Source: Firmicutes bacterium UBA5388 (lineage in GTDB: Bacteria > Bacillota > UBA4882 > UBA10575). From it: a stretch of 23,871 bases of DNA. The notes below the pieces were generated by a model, which did no database searches, was not told the origin of the DNA, and saw only the letters and a program-made list of their open reading frames with translations. The number at the start of each line of letters is the position of its first letter. Position 1 is the stretch's first letter. Made by a program: the position numbers and the translations under genes. The stretch lies in NCBI GenBank assembly GCA_002409975.1, contig DHOO01000068.1:1-23871 (forward strand), given 5' to 3'. This document shows, one piece after another, positions 15,101-22,003 of the stretch.

Positions 15101-15958
15101 GTGGCTAATGAAAATTTTCTTTTAAAAATTCAATCCCTATACAATCAATTTACTAATGCTGAGAAGAAAGTAGCAGACTATGCCCTGCAAAATCCGAAAA
15201 AGGTATTATTTATGTCAATTACAGAACTGGCAGAAGCTTGTGATGTGGGGGATACTAGTGTGTTTCGTTTCTGCCGCACTATGGAACTGCGAGGCTATCA
15301 AGAATTTAAAATGCGGCTTTCTTTAAGCATTACAGAGGATAACGAGGATACCGAACAGCTTGGAAAACATATTAACTCTTCTGACGCCTTTGCTGAGCTT
15401 GCTCAAAAGGTGCTGAAAACCAACCTGAACGCAATTAATGAAACCTTCAACCTTTTGAATCTGGAAGAATTCTCTCGTGCCATGGATTATTTTGAAAATG
15501 CGCATAATGTATACTTCTTTGGCGTAGGCGCTTCTATGCTGACCGCCATGGAGGCAATGAATAAATTTTTACGTATTACCCCCAAAGTACACTGTGTTCA
15601 AGATTCTCATATGCAGGCGATGACGGCAAGTATGCTTACGGATAAGGACTTAGCTATTGTCATCTCCTATTCTGGTTCTACAAAGGATACTATCAATGTG
15701 GCAAAGCTGGCAAAAGAGGCGGGGGCAAAGGTAGTCACGATAACCCGCTTTATAAAATCACCCCTAACTAGCTTTTCTGATGTGACAATTCTTTGTGGCG
15801 CCAATGAAAGTCCATTGCAAGGTGGTTCCACTTCAGTCAAAATGGGGCAGCTTTATCTTTTGGATCTAATGTATATGGAATATTACCGCCGAAGCTTTGA
15901 GATCAGCCAGAATAACAACCAAAAGACATCTAGCTCTATTTTAGAAAAACTATACTGA
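15101..15958 (+). CDS. RpiR-family regulator of sialic-acid module 2
   Basis: This 285-residue protein starts at GTG with TAGGAG eight bases upstream. It has an N-terminal RpiR helix-turn-helix (ELAEACDVGDTSVFRFCRTM) and a C-terminal SIS domain with FFGVGAS and VISYSGSTKDT. It shares the family layout of the regulator at 2474-3325 but is clearly divergent in sequence, so the two are unlikely to be a recent duplication. It probably controls the upstream importer and perhaps the ROK kinase, responding to a phosphorylated amino sugar. The palindrome at 11586-11605 is one candidate target. A terminator follows. Confidence 0.9.
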   Translation: MANENFLLKIQSLYNQFTNAEKKVADYALQNPKKVLFMSITELAEACDVGDTSVFRFCRTMELRGYQEFKMRLSLSITEDNEDTEQLGKHINSSDAFAELAQKVLKTNLNAINETFNLLNLEEFSRAMDYFENAHNVYFFGVGASMLTAMEAMNKFLRITPKVHCVQDSHMQAMTASMLTDKDLAIVISYSGSTKDTINVAKLAKEAGAKVVTITRFIKSPLTSFSDVTILCGANESPLQGGSTSVKMGQLYLLDLMYMEYYRRSFEISQNNNQKTSSSILEKLY

Positions 15959-16015
15959 ATTTGAAAAGGAGTTATGCCATGCCCTATGACTTACTCCTAG
16001 TAAAGAAAGAAAAAA

Positions 16016-16036
16016 GCTGCCATTTTGGCAGCCTTT
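16016..16036. terminator. Terminator after the RpiR gene
   Basis: GCTGCC (16016-16021), loop ATTTT, GGCAGC (16027-16032), then CTTTAATTT. An A-run precedes the stem, so it could work in both directions. Confidence 0.8.
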
Positions 16037-16041
16037 AATTT

Positions 16042-16170
16042 AGTAAAGCTTTTTGCGTAGTATCCTTTTTAAAAGGTCCCAATACAATATATAGTGATTG
16101 ACTGGTATTAGGCTATCAATATATTGTATCGGGATAATTAAATCAAAAGACAACGCAACGAGCCCAGTAA
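16042..16170. repeat. Palindromic MITE-like repeat element, copy 1
   Basis: The element is a long imperfect inverted repeat of about 129 bases. Its inner arms CCCAATACAATATAT (16078-16092) and ATATATTGTATCGGG (16119-16133) match at 14 of 15 positions. Outer arms around GCTTTTTGCGT (16048-16058) and ACGCAACGAGC (16153-16163) are also related. Bases 16129-16151 are the exact reverse complement of 23849-23871. No ORF lies inside. It looks like a non-autonomous dispersed element. Confidence 0.7.
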
Positions 16171-16223
16171 GTTTATCTATATCGTAGGGTAGTGTAGTAT
16201 ATAAAAGAGAGAGGCTATGGGTT

Positions 16224-17144
16224 ATGAAAAAATATATCGGAATTGATATTGGAGGAACTACAATTAAAGCAGGAATAGTTAATGAAAAAGGTCAAATATT
16301 ATATAAAATGGTTGAACAATCCAACATTAATAATTATCAAGTTCCTTTAATCAATGTTATAAAGAAGATCGCAAAAAAAATAACATCCTATGCTGCTGAC
16401 AATGATATAGACATTGAAGGTATAGGGGTATCAGCCGCCGGGCAGATAGATAATAAAAATGGTGTAGTGATCGGAGACTGTGGTAACATTCCAGGCTGGA
16501 AAGGAACCCATTTAAAAGCAGAAATTGAGAAAGTAACTAATTTAGACGTAATAGTGGAAAATGACGCCAACTGTGTGGCTTTGGCTGAGCATTGGGTAGG
16601 GAGTGGCAAAGGCTTTAAAAATATGATTGCCTATACAATTGGAACGGGGATCGGAGGCGGCATTATCCTAGAGGACAAGATATTTTTTGGTAGTATTGGG
16701 ATTGCAGGTGAAATAGGGCATATTGTTTTAAAAAAAGATGGCCGACAGTGTACATGCGGTAATAAAGGATGTTTCGAACAGTATGGCTCGATGACTGCTT
16801 TAATTAGGGAAGTAAGAAAAGTAGCGGGGAATCAATTTACAGAAATTAATGGTAAAATAATTTTTGAAGAAGCAAAAAAGGGAAATAAAGAGATAGTAAA
16901 ATGTATTGATAGCTTTTTAGATTATAATGCTGCAGGAATAGTGACTTTGCTACATATATTTAACCCCCAGGCTATTATTATTGGTGGAGGGGTTTCGCAA
17001 CAGGGGCGGATCATTATAAAGCCACTTATAGAAAAAGTAAGGGCAAAAGCGATGCCTGCCTTTTTCAAAAATGTGGTCATTACAACAGCAAAATTATCTA
17101 ATGATGCCGGGATGATTGGCGCAGTAAAAAACTTTATGGAATAA
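16224..17144 (+). CDS. nanK: ROK-family sugar kinase, probable N-acetylmannosamine kinase
   Basis: This 306-residue ROK kinase phosphorylates a hexose or N-acetylhexosamine with ATP. It has the phosphate-binding DIGGTTIKAG (8-17), the catalytic Asp in VENDANCVAL (Asp114), the sugar-binding pair in GEIGH (Glu163, His166) and the zinc site CTCGNKGCFEQ with Cys176, Cys178 and Cys183. GAGAGAGG precedes the ATG. Context makes ManNAc kinase the best guess, since NanA and NanE need it between them and no other kinase is present. Glucokinase or GlcNAc kinase activity remains possible. It is cut off from the RpiR gene by a terminator and the palindromic repeat, so it probably has its own promoter. Confidence 0.85.
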   Translation: MKKYIGIDIGGTTIKAGIVNEKGQILYKMVEQSNINNYQVPLINVIKKIAKKITSYAADNDIDIEGIGVSAAGQIDNKNGVVIGDCGNIPGWKGTHLKAEIEKVTNLDVIVENDANCVALAEHWVGSGKGFKNMIAYTIGTGIGGGIILEDKIFFGSIGIAGEIGHIVLKKDGRQCTCGNKGCFEQYGSMTALIREVRKVAGNQFTEINGKIIFEEAKKGNKEIVKCIDSFLDYNAAGIVTLLHIFNPQAIIIGGGVSQQGRIIIKPLIEKVRAKAMPAFFKNVVITTAKLSNDAGMIGAVKNFME

Positions 17145-17287
17145 TTGTTTTTGTCCATTTTTTATTAACTTTCATAATGCTTTCCTTAAGGAATGATATA
17201 ATTGTCCTGATTTAAGTTTTAACCACAAAATATTGATCTTTTTTAAAGAATTCTATGATGCTTGTCGAGATGCCCGGCTATAATTAA

Positions 17288-17324
17288 GAAAACCGACCGG
17301 AGATGATGTTTCCGGTCGGTTTTC
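17288..17324 (+). terminator. Strong rho-independent terminator after the ROK kinase
   Basis: GAAAACCGACCGGA (17288-17301) pairs perfectly with TCCGGTCGGTTTTC (17311-17324). The T-tract forms part of the stem, so it can terminate from either side. Confidence 0.9.
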
Positions 17325-17587
17325 GTATTACTGTTTTGAAGAATAGCTTTGTACAGAGTAATAGTCAAAAAAGGCATGGAAACTTTCATTTAAGATAATT
17401 AGTATTTCATATAACTTCTTATATGAGGGAGCAAATCATCTTTGCAATTAATGCAACAAAATGAAACTAATGAAATTTTATTGAAATGAAAGAAGGATTT
17501 CATGAAACCGTGTTGAATAATCTTTAATAAGAAAACTACCAGACTGCGTCGAAAAAGAACGCCAGGAAGGAATAGGAGTGAAATGAG
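17325..17587. promoter_or_regulatory. LacI upstream region with several inverted repeats
   Basis: The 443-base gap between the kinase and LacI genes holds the terminator and then this AT-rich region. I see TCATATAA-CTTC-TTATATGA (17407-17426), TTGCA-N5-TGCAA (17442-17456), and ATGAAACCGTGTTGA (17502-17516). The last resembles a LacI/CcpA-type operator with two mismatches. A TTTCATGAAA palindrome (17498-17507) overlaps it. No gene is supported and no promoter is convincing. Confidence 0.35.
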
Positions 17588-18604
17588 TTGGCGATTACTA
17601 TCTACGATATTGCAAAAGCGGCCCAGGTTTCACCGGCAACGGTCTCTCGGGCATTAAATGGGAGCACATTGGTGAGTGAAAGAACCAGGGAACGAGTGGC
17701 AGAGGTCGCCAAGGAACTTGGGTATATAGGAGGTTCCGCAGAACGAGGAGTTTTAGGTAAGGGGCAGACGATTGCGGTTTTTATCTCCAATGTTTTAAAT
17801 CCGACCTTGGCTCAGATGGTTAAAGGGGTACAAAGTGTTCTTAAGGACGAAGGATATTCCATGATTTTATATGACAGTGACGGAAAAGCCGCGGATGAGT
17901 ATACCTTTCTTCAAGAGGTCAAAAAACATGGTGTTACCGGCCTGATCATGAGTAGCCCCCATTTTACCAGTGAGTACCTGATGACCTTGCGTGAGATAGA
18001 ACTGCCTTTCATCTTAACTTTAAGCTATTCTACTGAGCCTAATATTCCTTGTGTGTATGTTAATAACATAGAAGCTTCTTTCAAGGCTGTTCAGAGCCTT
18101 TTTGAACTTGGCCACCGCCGGATCGGTATTATCAGTGGACCGATTGGTGATCTGACCATTAGCCGGGATCGGCTTCAAGGATGTAAATTGGCTTATTTAG
18201 GTCAGGATCTAGAATTCTCTTTAGAGAATGTAGTGGAGGGCGACTATTCGGTGGAGTCGGGTTATACGGCGGCTTCAATCATGATAACCCAATGGAATCA
18301 ACCCCCTACCGCTATCTTTGCTTTTAATGACATGATGGCTGTGGGGGCGTTGAATGCTCTACGGGAAAATAAACTACAGGTACCTGACGATATTTCTCTG
18401 ATGGGTTTTGATGGAATTGAATTTGCTTCTTTAGTGCATCCCTCTCTCAGCACCGTGGTTCAACCTAGTTTTGCGATCGGACAAGAGGCAGCGCTAAACT
18501 TGCTGAAACTGATTAATGGAGAGGCCATTGAGAACATCAAACAGGAACTCCCGTATGAACTTGTGCTACGTGAATCAACAGCGCCTGCTCATCAAGCAAA
18601 GTAA
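17588..18604 (+). CDS. LacI-family transcriptional regulator of the glucoside-phosphorylase cluster
   Basis: This 338-residue repressor has the LacI helix-turn-helix ITIYDIAKAAQVSPATVSRA and ALNGS at the N-terminus. The periplasmic-binding-protein-like effector domain follows (about 60-330), with VFISNVLNPTLAQMVKGVQ, FAFNDMMAVGAL and DISLMGFDGIEFASLVHP. The start is a TTG at 17588, with AGGAGTG (17574-17580) at ideal spacing; the nearby ATG at 17583 is out of frame. It precedes a CUT1 importer and a GH13_18 phosphorylase, which it likely represses in the absence of the imported sugar. E. coli YcjW occupies a similar position in the ycj cluster. Confidence 0.93.
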   Translation: MAITIYDIAKAAQVSPATVSRALNGSTLVSERTRERVAEVAKELGYIGGSAERGVLGKGQTIAVFISNVLNPTLAQMVKGVQSVLKDEGYSMILYDSDGKAADEYTFLQEVKKHGVTGLIMSSPHFTSEYLMTLREIELPFILTLSYSTEPNIPCVYVNNIEASFKAVQSLFELGHRRIGIISGPIGDLTISRDRLQGCKLAYLGQDLEFSLENVVEGDYSVESGYTAASIMITQWNQPPTAIFAFNDMMAVGALNALRENKLQVPDDISLMGFDGIEFASLVHPSLSTVVQPSFAIGQEAALNLLKLINGEAIENIKQELPYELVLRESTAPAHQAK

Positions 18605-18808
18605 AAAGCAACTGGTTTTCCAAGCAAATTTTAGTCAATTATCGCTAGCAGGTCGGTGGTAGACTTACTTGTCCAAAAAGAAAGACCTGTTCAACCTGGA
18701 GAATGACAAAAAAATCTGCAATGAAAGGAGGAGTGTCCTGGAGGTTAGCTGATTTTGGTATAGATCACACTTATATCATCCTATTTAAAAAGGAGGAAAA
18801 GTGGAAAA

Positions 18809-20077
18809 ATGAAACAGCGAAGGATTTTAATTTTAATGATCACGGCGGCAGTGGCAACGGTTGCTCTCCTCGTGTTGCCCGTAGTCGCTAAAACCCAGGT
18901 GTTTTTTGCCTCTACGCAATTTCGACCGATTGAGGAGCAACAGTTTATCAGGGATGAAATTTTGCACCCGTTTACGGAAAAAACAGCCATTAAAGTAACG
19001 ATGCTCAACGAAGATTACGGCCCGTTTATTGATCGTTTATTAGCGGAGGCTAAAGCTAAAAAAAGCAATACCGATGTCTTTGGAACGCTACATGGTGATT
19101 TTCCGGACTTACTGGCCAATGGTATCCCCCAGGATCTAAAGAATCTTCCGGCGCTTCCTGGGCGCACCTTCATTCCCGAACTGGTAAAGCTGGGGCAAAT
19201 GAACGGACAGCAAGTTTATATTCCTTGGACGCAAGCTACTTATCTGATGGTCGCCAATAAGAAAGCCCTGGCCTATCTGCCAACCGGTGTTGAGCTCAAT
19301 GCTCTTACTTATGAACAGCTTCTGCAATGGGCGAAAAACATGCATGAACAGACCGGTGGGCCAAAATTTGGTTTCCCGGGCGGCCCAAAAGGACTCTTTG
19401 GGCGAATGCTCCATGGTTATCTTTATCCCTCTTACACCGGCCATCAAGTGCAAAAATTTAATTCTCCGGAAGGGATTGAGCTTTGGAAGTATCTAAAAGA
19501 ACTCTTCAAATACTCTCATCCCAGTTCAGTAATTTATGAATCTATGTCCGACCCGTTACTCTTAGAAGAAGTCTGGGTAGTTTGGGATCATACGGCCAGA
19601 AGCAGCCCGGCCCTGCGCGAAAAACCTGACCAGTTTGTGGCTTTCCCTTCACCAGCCGGTCCGAAAGGACGCGCCTTTATTTCTGTTATTGCCGGATTGG
19701 GTATCCCTCGGGGCGCAAAAAATTTAGAGGAGTCCTGGAAACTGATTGATCTGTTCACTCAACCGGAAACCCAAGTAAAGATCCTTAAAGGCACTGGGTT
19801 CTTCCCGACAACCTATGAAGCAATCAATTACGTGCCAGAAGGCGCTTTAAAGATCCTGGCGGAAGCAGTGACCAAACAAGCAGGCGCTACGGATGGTATC
19901 GTCACACTACTTCCTGTGGGTCTCGGCAATCGCAGTGGCGAATTTGTTCCGATTTATACCGATACCTTCCAGGCCATTGTGGTACAGGGCCGGCCAATTG
20001 AAACCACCCTCAAAAGGCAGGAAGCTATACTGCAAAAACTATTTGCAGAGACAGGAGCCCCTTATCCGCAACCGTAA
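18809..20077 (+). CDS. CUT1-type (SBP_bac_1) sugar-binding protein of the phosphorylase cluster
   Basis: This 422-residue binding protein has a Sec signal peptide ending near LPVVA/KT (about residue 28) and, as with the other two binding proteins here, no lipobox Cys. The mature start has FTEKTAIKVTMLNEDYGPFI. Later segments such as AFPSPAGPKGRAFISVIAGL and IPRGAKNLEESWKLIDLFTQ are typical of family 1. AGGAGG (18791-18796) is 12 bases before the ATG. The gene starts 204 bases after LacI, in a spacer with no clear promoter. Its ligand is presumably the substrate of the GH13_18 enzyme, such as a glucosyl-glycerate, glucosylglycerol or sucrose-like compound. Confidence 0.9.
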   Translation: MKQRRILILMITAAVATVALLVLPVVAKTQVFFASTQFRPIEEQQFIRDEILHPFTEKTAIKVTMLNEDYGPFIDRLLAEAKAKKSNTDVFGTLHGDFPDLLANGIPQDLKNLPALPGRTFIPELVKLGQMNGQQVYIPWTQATYLMVANKKALAYLPTGVELNALTYEQLLQWAKNMHEQTGGPKFGFPGGPKGLFGRMLHGYLYPSYTGHQVQKFNSPEGIELWKYLKELFKYSHPSSVIYESMSDPLLLEEVWVVWDHTARSSPALREKPDQFVAFPSPAGPKGRAFISVIAGLGIPRGAKNLEESWKLIDLFTQPETQVKILKGTGFFPTTYEAINYVPEGALKILAEAVTKQAGATDGIVTLLPVGLGNRSGEFVPIYTDTFQAIVVQGRPIETTLKRQEAILQKLFAETGAPYPQP

Positions 20078-20091
20078 ACTATTAGGATTTG

Positions 20092-20117
20092 GGGGAGCAG
20101 AGGTCAACCTGCTCCCC
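20092..20117 (+). terminator. Hairpin between binding-protein and permease genes
   Basis: GGGGAGCAG (20092-20100) pairs exactly with CTGCTCCCC (20109-20117), followed by TTGTAATT. The T-tract is weak, so partial termination or mRNA stabilisation is more likely than a full stop. All three binding-protein genes here are followed by such a structure. Confidence 0.55.
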
Positions 20118-20200
20118 TTGTAATTAAAACCGAAGCTGGGGCAAGCGAAGGGATGAAAATTAAAGCTTCATCTGGGACTGGCAAAGGCTATCATTCATGC

Positions 20201-20231
20201 GAGCGACAAGTGACGAGTGACGAGCGACGAG
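20201..20231 (+). repeat. Tandem heptanucleotide repeat RAGYGAC, four copies
   Basis: GAGCGAC, AAGTGAC, GAGTGAC and GAGCGAC follow each other without gaps (20201-20228), then GAG. The array lies 12 bases before the AAGGAGGT ribosome binding site of the next permease. Seven-base units can change number by slippage, which would alter the spacing in the leader but no reading frame. Confidence 0.6.
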
Positions 20232-20258
20232 ATGTATTTTCTAAGGAGGTGTTATCAA

Positions 20259-21119
20259 ATGGATTGTCGTAGAACTGCCTTGCCCTATTTCCTACTAGCG
20301 CCTACTTTAATATTTTTACTATTCTTTTTTGTTGTTCCTTTGTTCCAAGTAATCGGTCTGGCATTTAGCTCGGAGCATTCGATCTTTACACTGCGACACT
20401 TTAATAGAATGTTTGGAGATATTTATTACCAAGACGCAGTCATAAACACACTAAAGATGGCAGTAATCATTATCCCCATCCAACTGGTGGTTGCTTTCCT
20501 GTCAGCCCTGATTATCAATAAAAGGTTTAAGGGGTCCACGCTCTTTTTATATATTTACGCTATTCCGCTTGGGATCTCAGAACTAGGGGCTGGCTTGATC
20601 TGGCTGTCCATTTTTACGGAAAAGGGTTACCTTAATAGCATCCTTTATCAACTGGGTATTCTTAAGGAAGCGGTGATTTATCTCTCATATCAGTCACCTC
20701 AGTGGATTATGACAGCCATTGTTATTACTGAAGTCTGGCGCGCCACCCCTTTGGTGATGATTATTCTCCTCTCCGGTCTCCAGATGATCGCTAAAGACTA
20801 TCTGGAAGCGGCTGATATCTTTGGCGCCAATTGGTGGCAAAAAGTATGGTTAATCATTCTCCCTCTGTTAAAACCTAGCATCCAATCAGCCTTAATAATC
20901 CGAACTCTGTTAGCTTTTCAAGTTTTTGGACCAATTATCGTTTTGGCGGGTAGACTATTTCCGGTCATGGCTTCAGAATCTTTCTTCTGGTATACTCTGA
21001 TTCGAAATGAACATGTCGCCGCTACTTACGCCCTGTTATTGATGGTGATTTCTATGATCATCACTTGGAGTTATCTGGTGTTTTTAAAGACCAAAGATGA
21101 ACAAGTGGGGGTGTTGTAA
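20259..21119 (+). CDS. CUT1 ABC importer permease (MalF/UgpA type)
   Basis: This permease has six membrane segments, starting at LPYFLLAPTLIFLLFFFVVP, and the EAA loop EAADIFGANWWQKVWLIILP. I choose the ATG at 20259 (286 residues) because AAGGAGGT (20243-20250) is eight bases upstream. A GTG at 20217 gives a longer frame, but that extension encodes part of the tandem repeat and the ribosome binding site. It overlaps the following permease by one base (TAATG), implying coupled translation. Confidence 0.93.
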   Translation: MDCRRTALPYFLLAPTLIFLLFFFVVPLFQVIGLAFSSEHSIFTLRHFNRMFGDIYYQDAVINTLKMAVIIIPIQLVVAFLSALIINKRFKGSTLFLYIYAIPLGISELGAGLIWLSIFTEKGYLNSILYQLGILKEAVIYLSYQSPQWIMTAIVITEVWRATPLVMIILLSGLQMIAKDYLEAADIFGANWWQKVWLIILPLLKPSIQSALIIRTLLAFQVFGPIIVLAGRLFPVMASESFFWYTLIRNEHVAATYALLLMVISMIITWSYLVFLKTKDEQVGVL

Positions 21120-21955
21120 TGAAAAGGGATTCTTGGCAGAGAAGCGCGATAACATCCTCTTCTGTTGGGTTCTATTTGGGTGCAAGTCTAATCGCCCTGT
21201 GTACTCTGACGCCGATTATTCTAATTGCTTTCGCTGCGTTAACTTCCAGGGCGGAATTATACACCTGGCCGCGTTCGATCATACCGACCAAGTTTTCTTT
21301 AGATAATCTTAAATATTTTATCAATGCTTATGGCGTGCTAAAGTCTACTTTCAATAGCATTCTGGTAGCAATGGTAACCATTCTTCTCTCTTTGCTGATC
21401 GGCGCTCCGGCCGGTTATGCCCTTTCACGGTTTCGTTTTCGGGGGAAAGAAGCTTTTAAGCTGGGGATATTGATTACCAGAATGTTCCCAACTTCTCTGT
21501 TAGCCATTCCGCTAGCAGTAATGTTTCTGCGTTGGAGGATCTACGACACTATCCTTGGCGTTTCCCTGATGCACACCTCGCTTTCTTTGCCCTTTACGGT
21601 TTTAATTACTGCCAGTCTGTTTCTGAAGGTTCCTTATGAATTGGAGGAAGCTGCTTTAACGCTGGGATGTAATAGAATTACGGCTTTTATCCATGTTAGC
21701 CTGCCTCTAATCTTACCCGGGCTGGCGGCAGCCGGAATTTTTACCTTTGTTACCTCGTGGAACGAGGTATTCGCCGCCTCGATCTTAACGGTTCAAAACC
21801 GCACCTTGCCTGCGCATATCATGGCAACTTTAGAGGCTTCTCCGTTAAACTTCAAATTTGCCGGGGGCTTTTTTATGATTATACCGGCCATCGTTTTCAT
21901 CTTTATTATTCGTAAATATCTCCTGAGCATGTGGGGAATTTCTGTTAACAAGTAG
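21119..21955 (+). CDS. CUT1 ABC importer permease (MalG/UgpE type)
   Basis: This 278-residue second permease has six spans. Its extracytoplasmic region is followed by the LIGAPAGYALSRFRFRGKEA motif of MalG-like proteins. The EAA loop is EEAALTLGCNRITAFIHVSL, and the C-terminus IIRKYLLSMWGISVNK is close to the usual RYFVxGLTxGAVK pattern but lacks its GAVKG ending. It would pair with the preceding permease and an unlinked MsmK/MsiK-type ATPase, since none is encoded here. Confidence 0.92.
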   Translation: MKRDSWQRSAITSSSVGFYLGASLIALCTLTPIILIAFAALTSRAELYTWPRSIIPTKFSLDNLKYFINAYGVLKSTFNSILVAMVTILLSLLIGAPAGYALSRFRFRGKEAFKLGILITRMFPTSLLAIPLAVMFLRWRIYDTILGVSLMHTSLSLPFTVLITASLFLKVPYELEEAALTLGCNRITAFIHVSLPLILPGLAAAGIFTFVTSWNEVFAASILTVQNRTLPAHIMATLEASPLNFKFAGGFFMIIPAIVFIFIIRKYLLSMWGISVNK

Positions 21956-22003
21956 CGTCTTGCCAAGGGTAAAATAAGCACAAAGGAGTAAGTTTCAAGA
22001 ACC

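Noticed and set aside
17502..17516. ATGAAACCGTGTTGA as a CcpA cre site
   Set aside because: Two mismatches at conserved positions. It is kept only as part of the LacI upstream region description.
18703..18891. 62-codon frame between LacI and the binding protein
   Set aside because: It overlaps the start of the binding-protein gene by 80 bases in another frame, and its residues look random.
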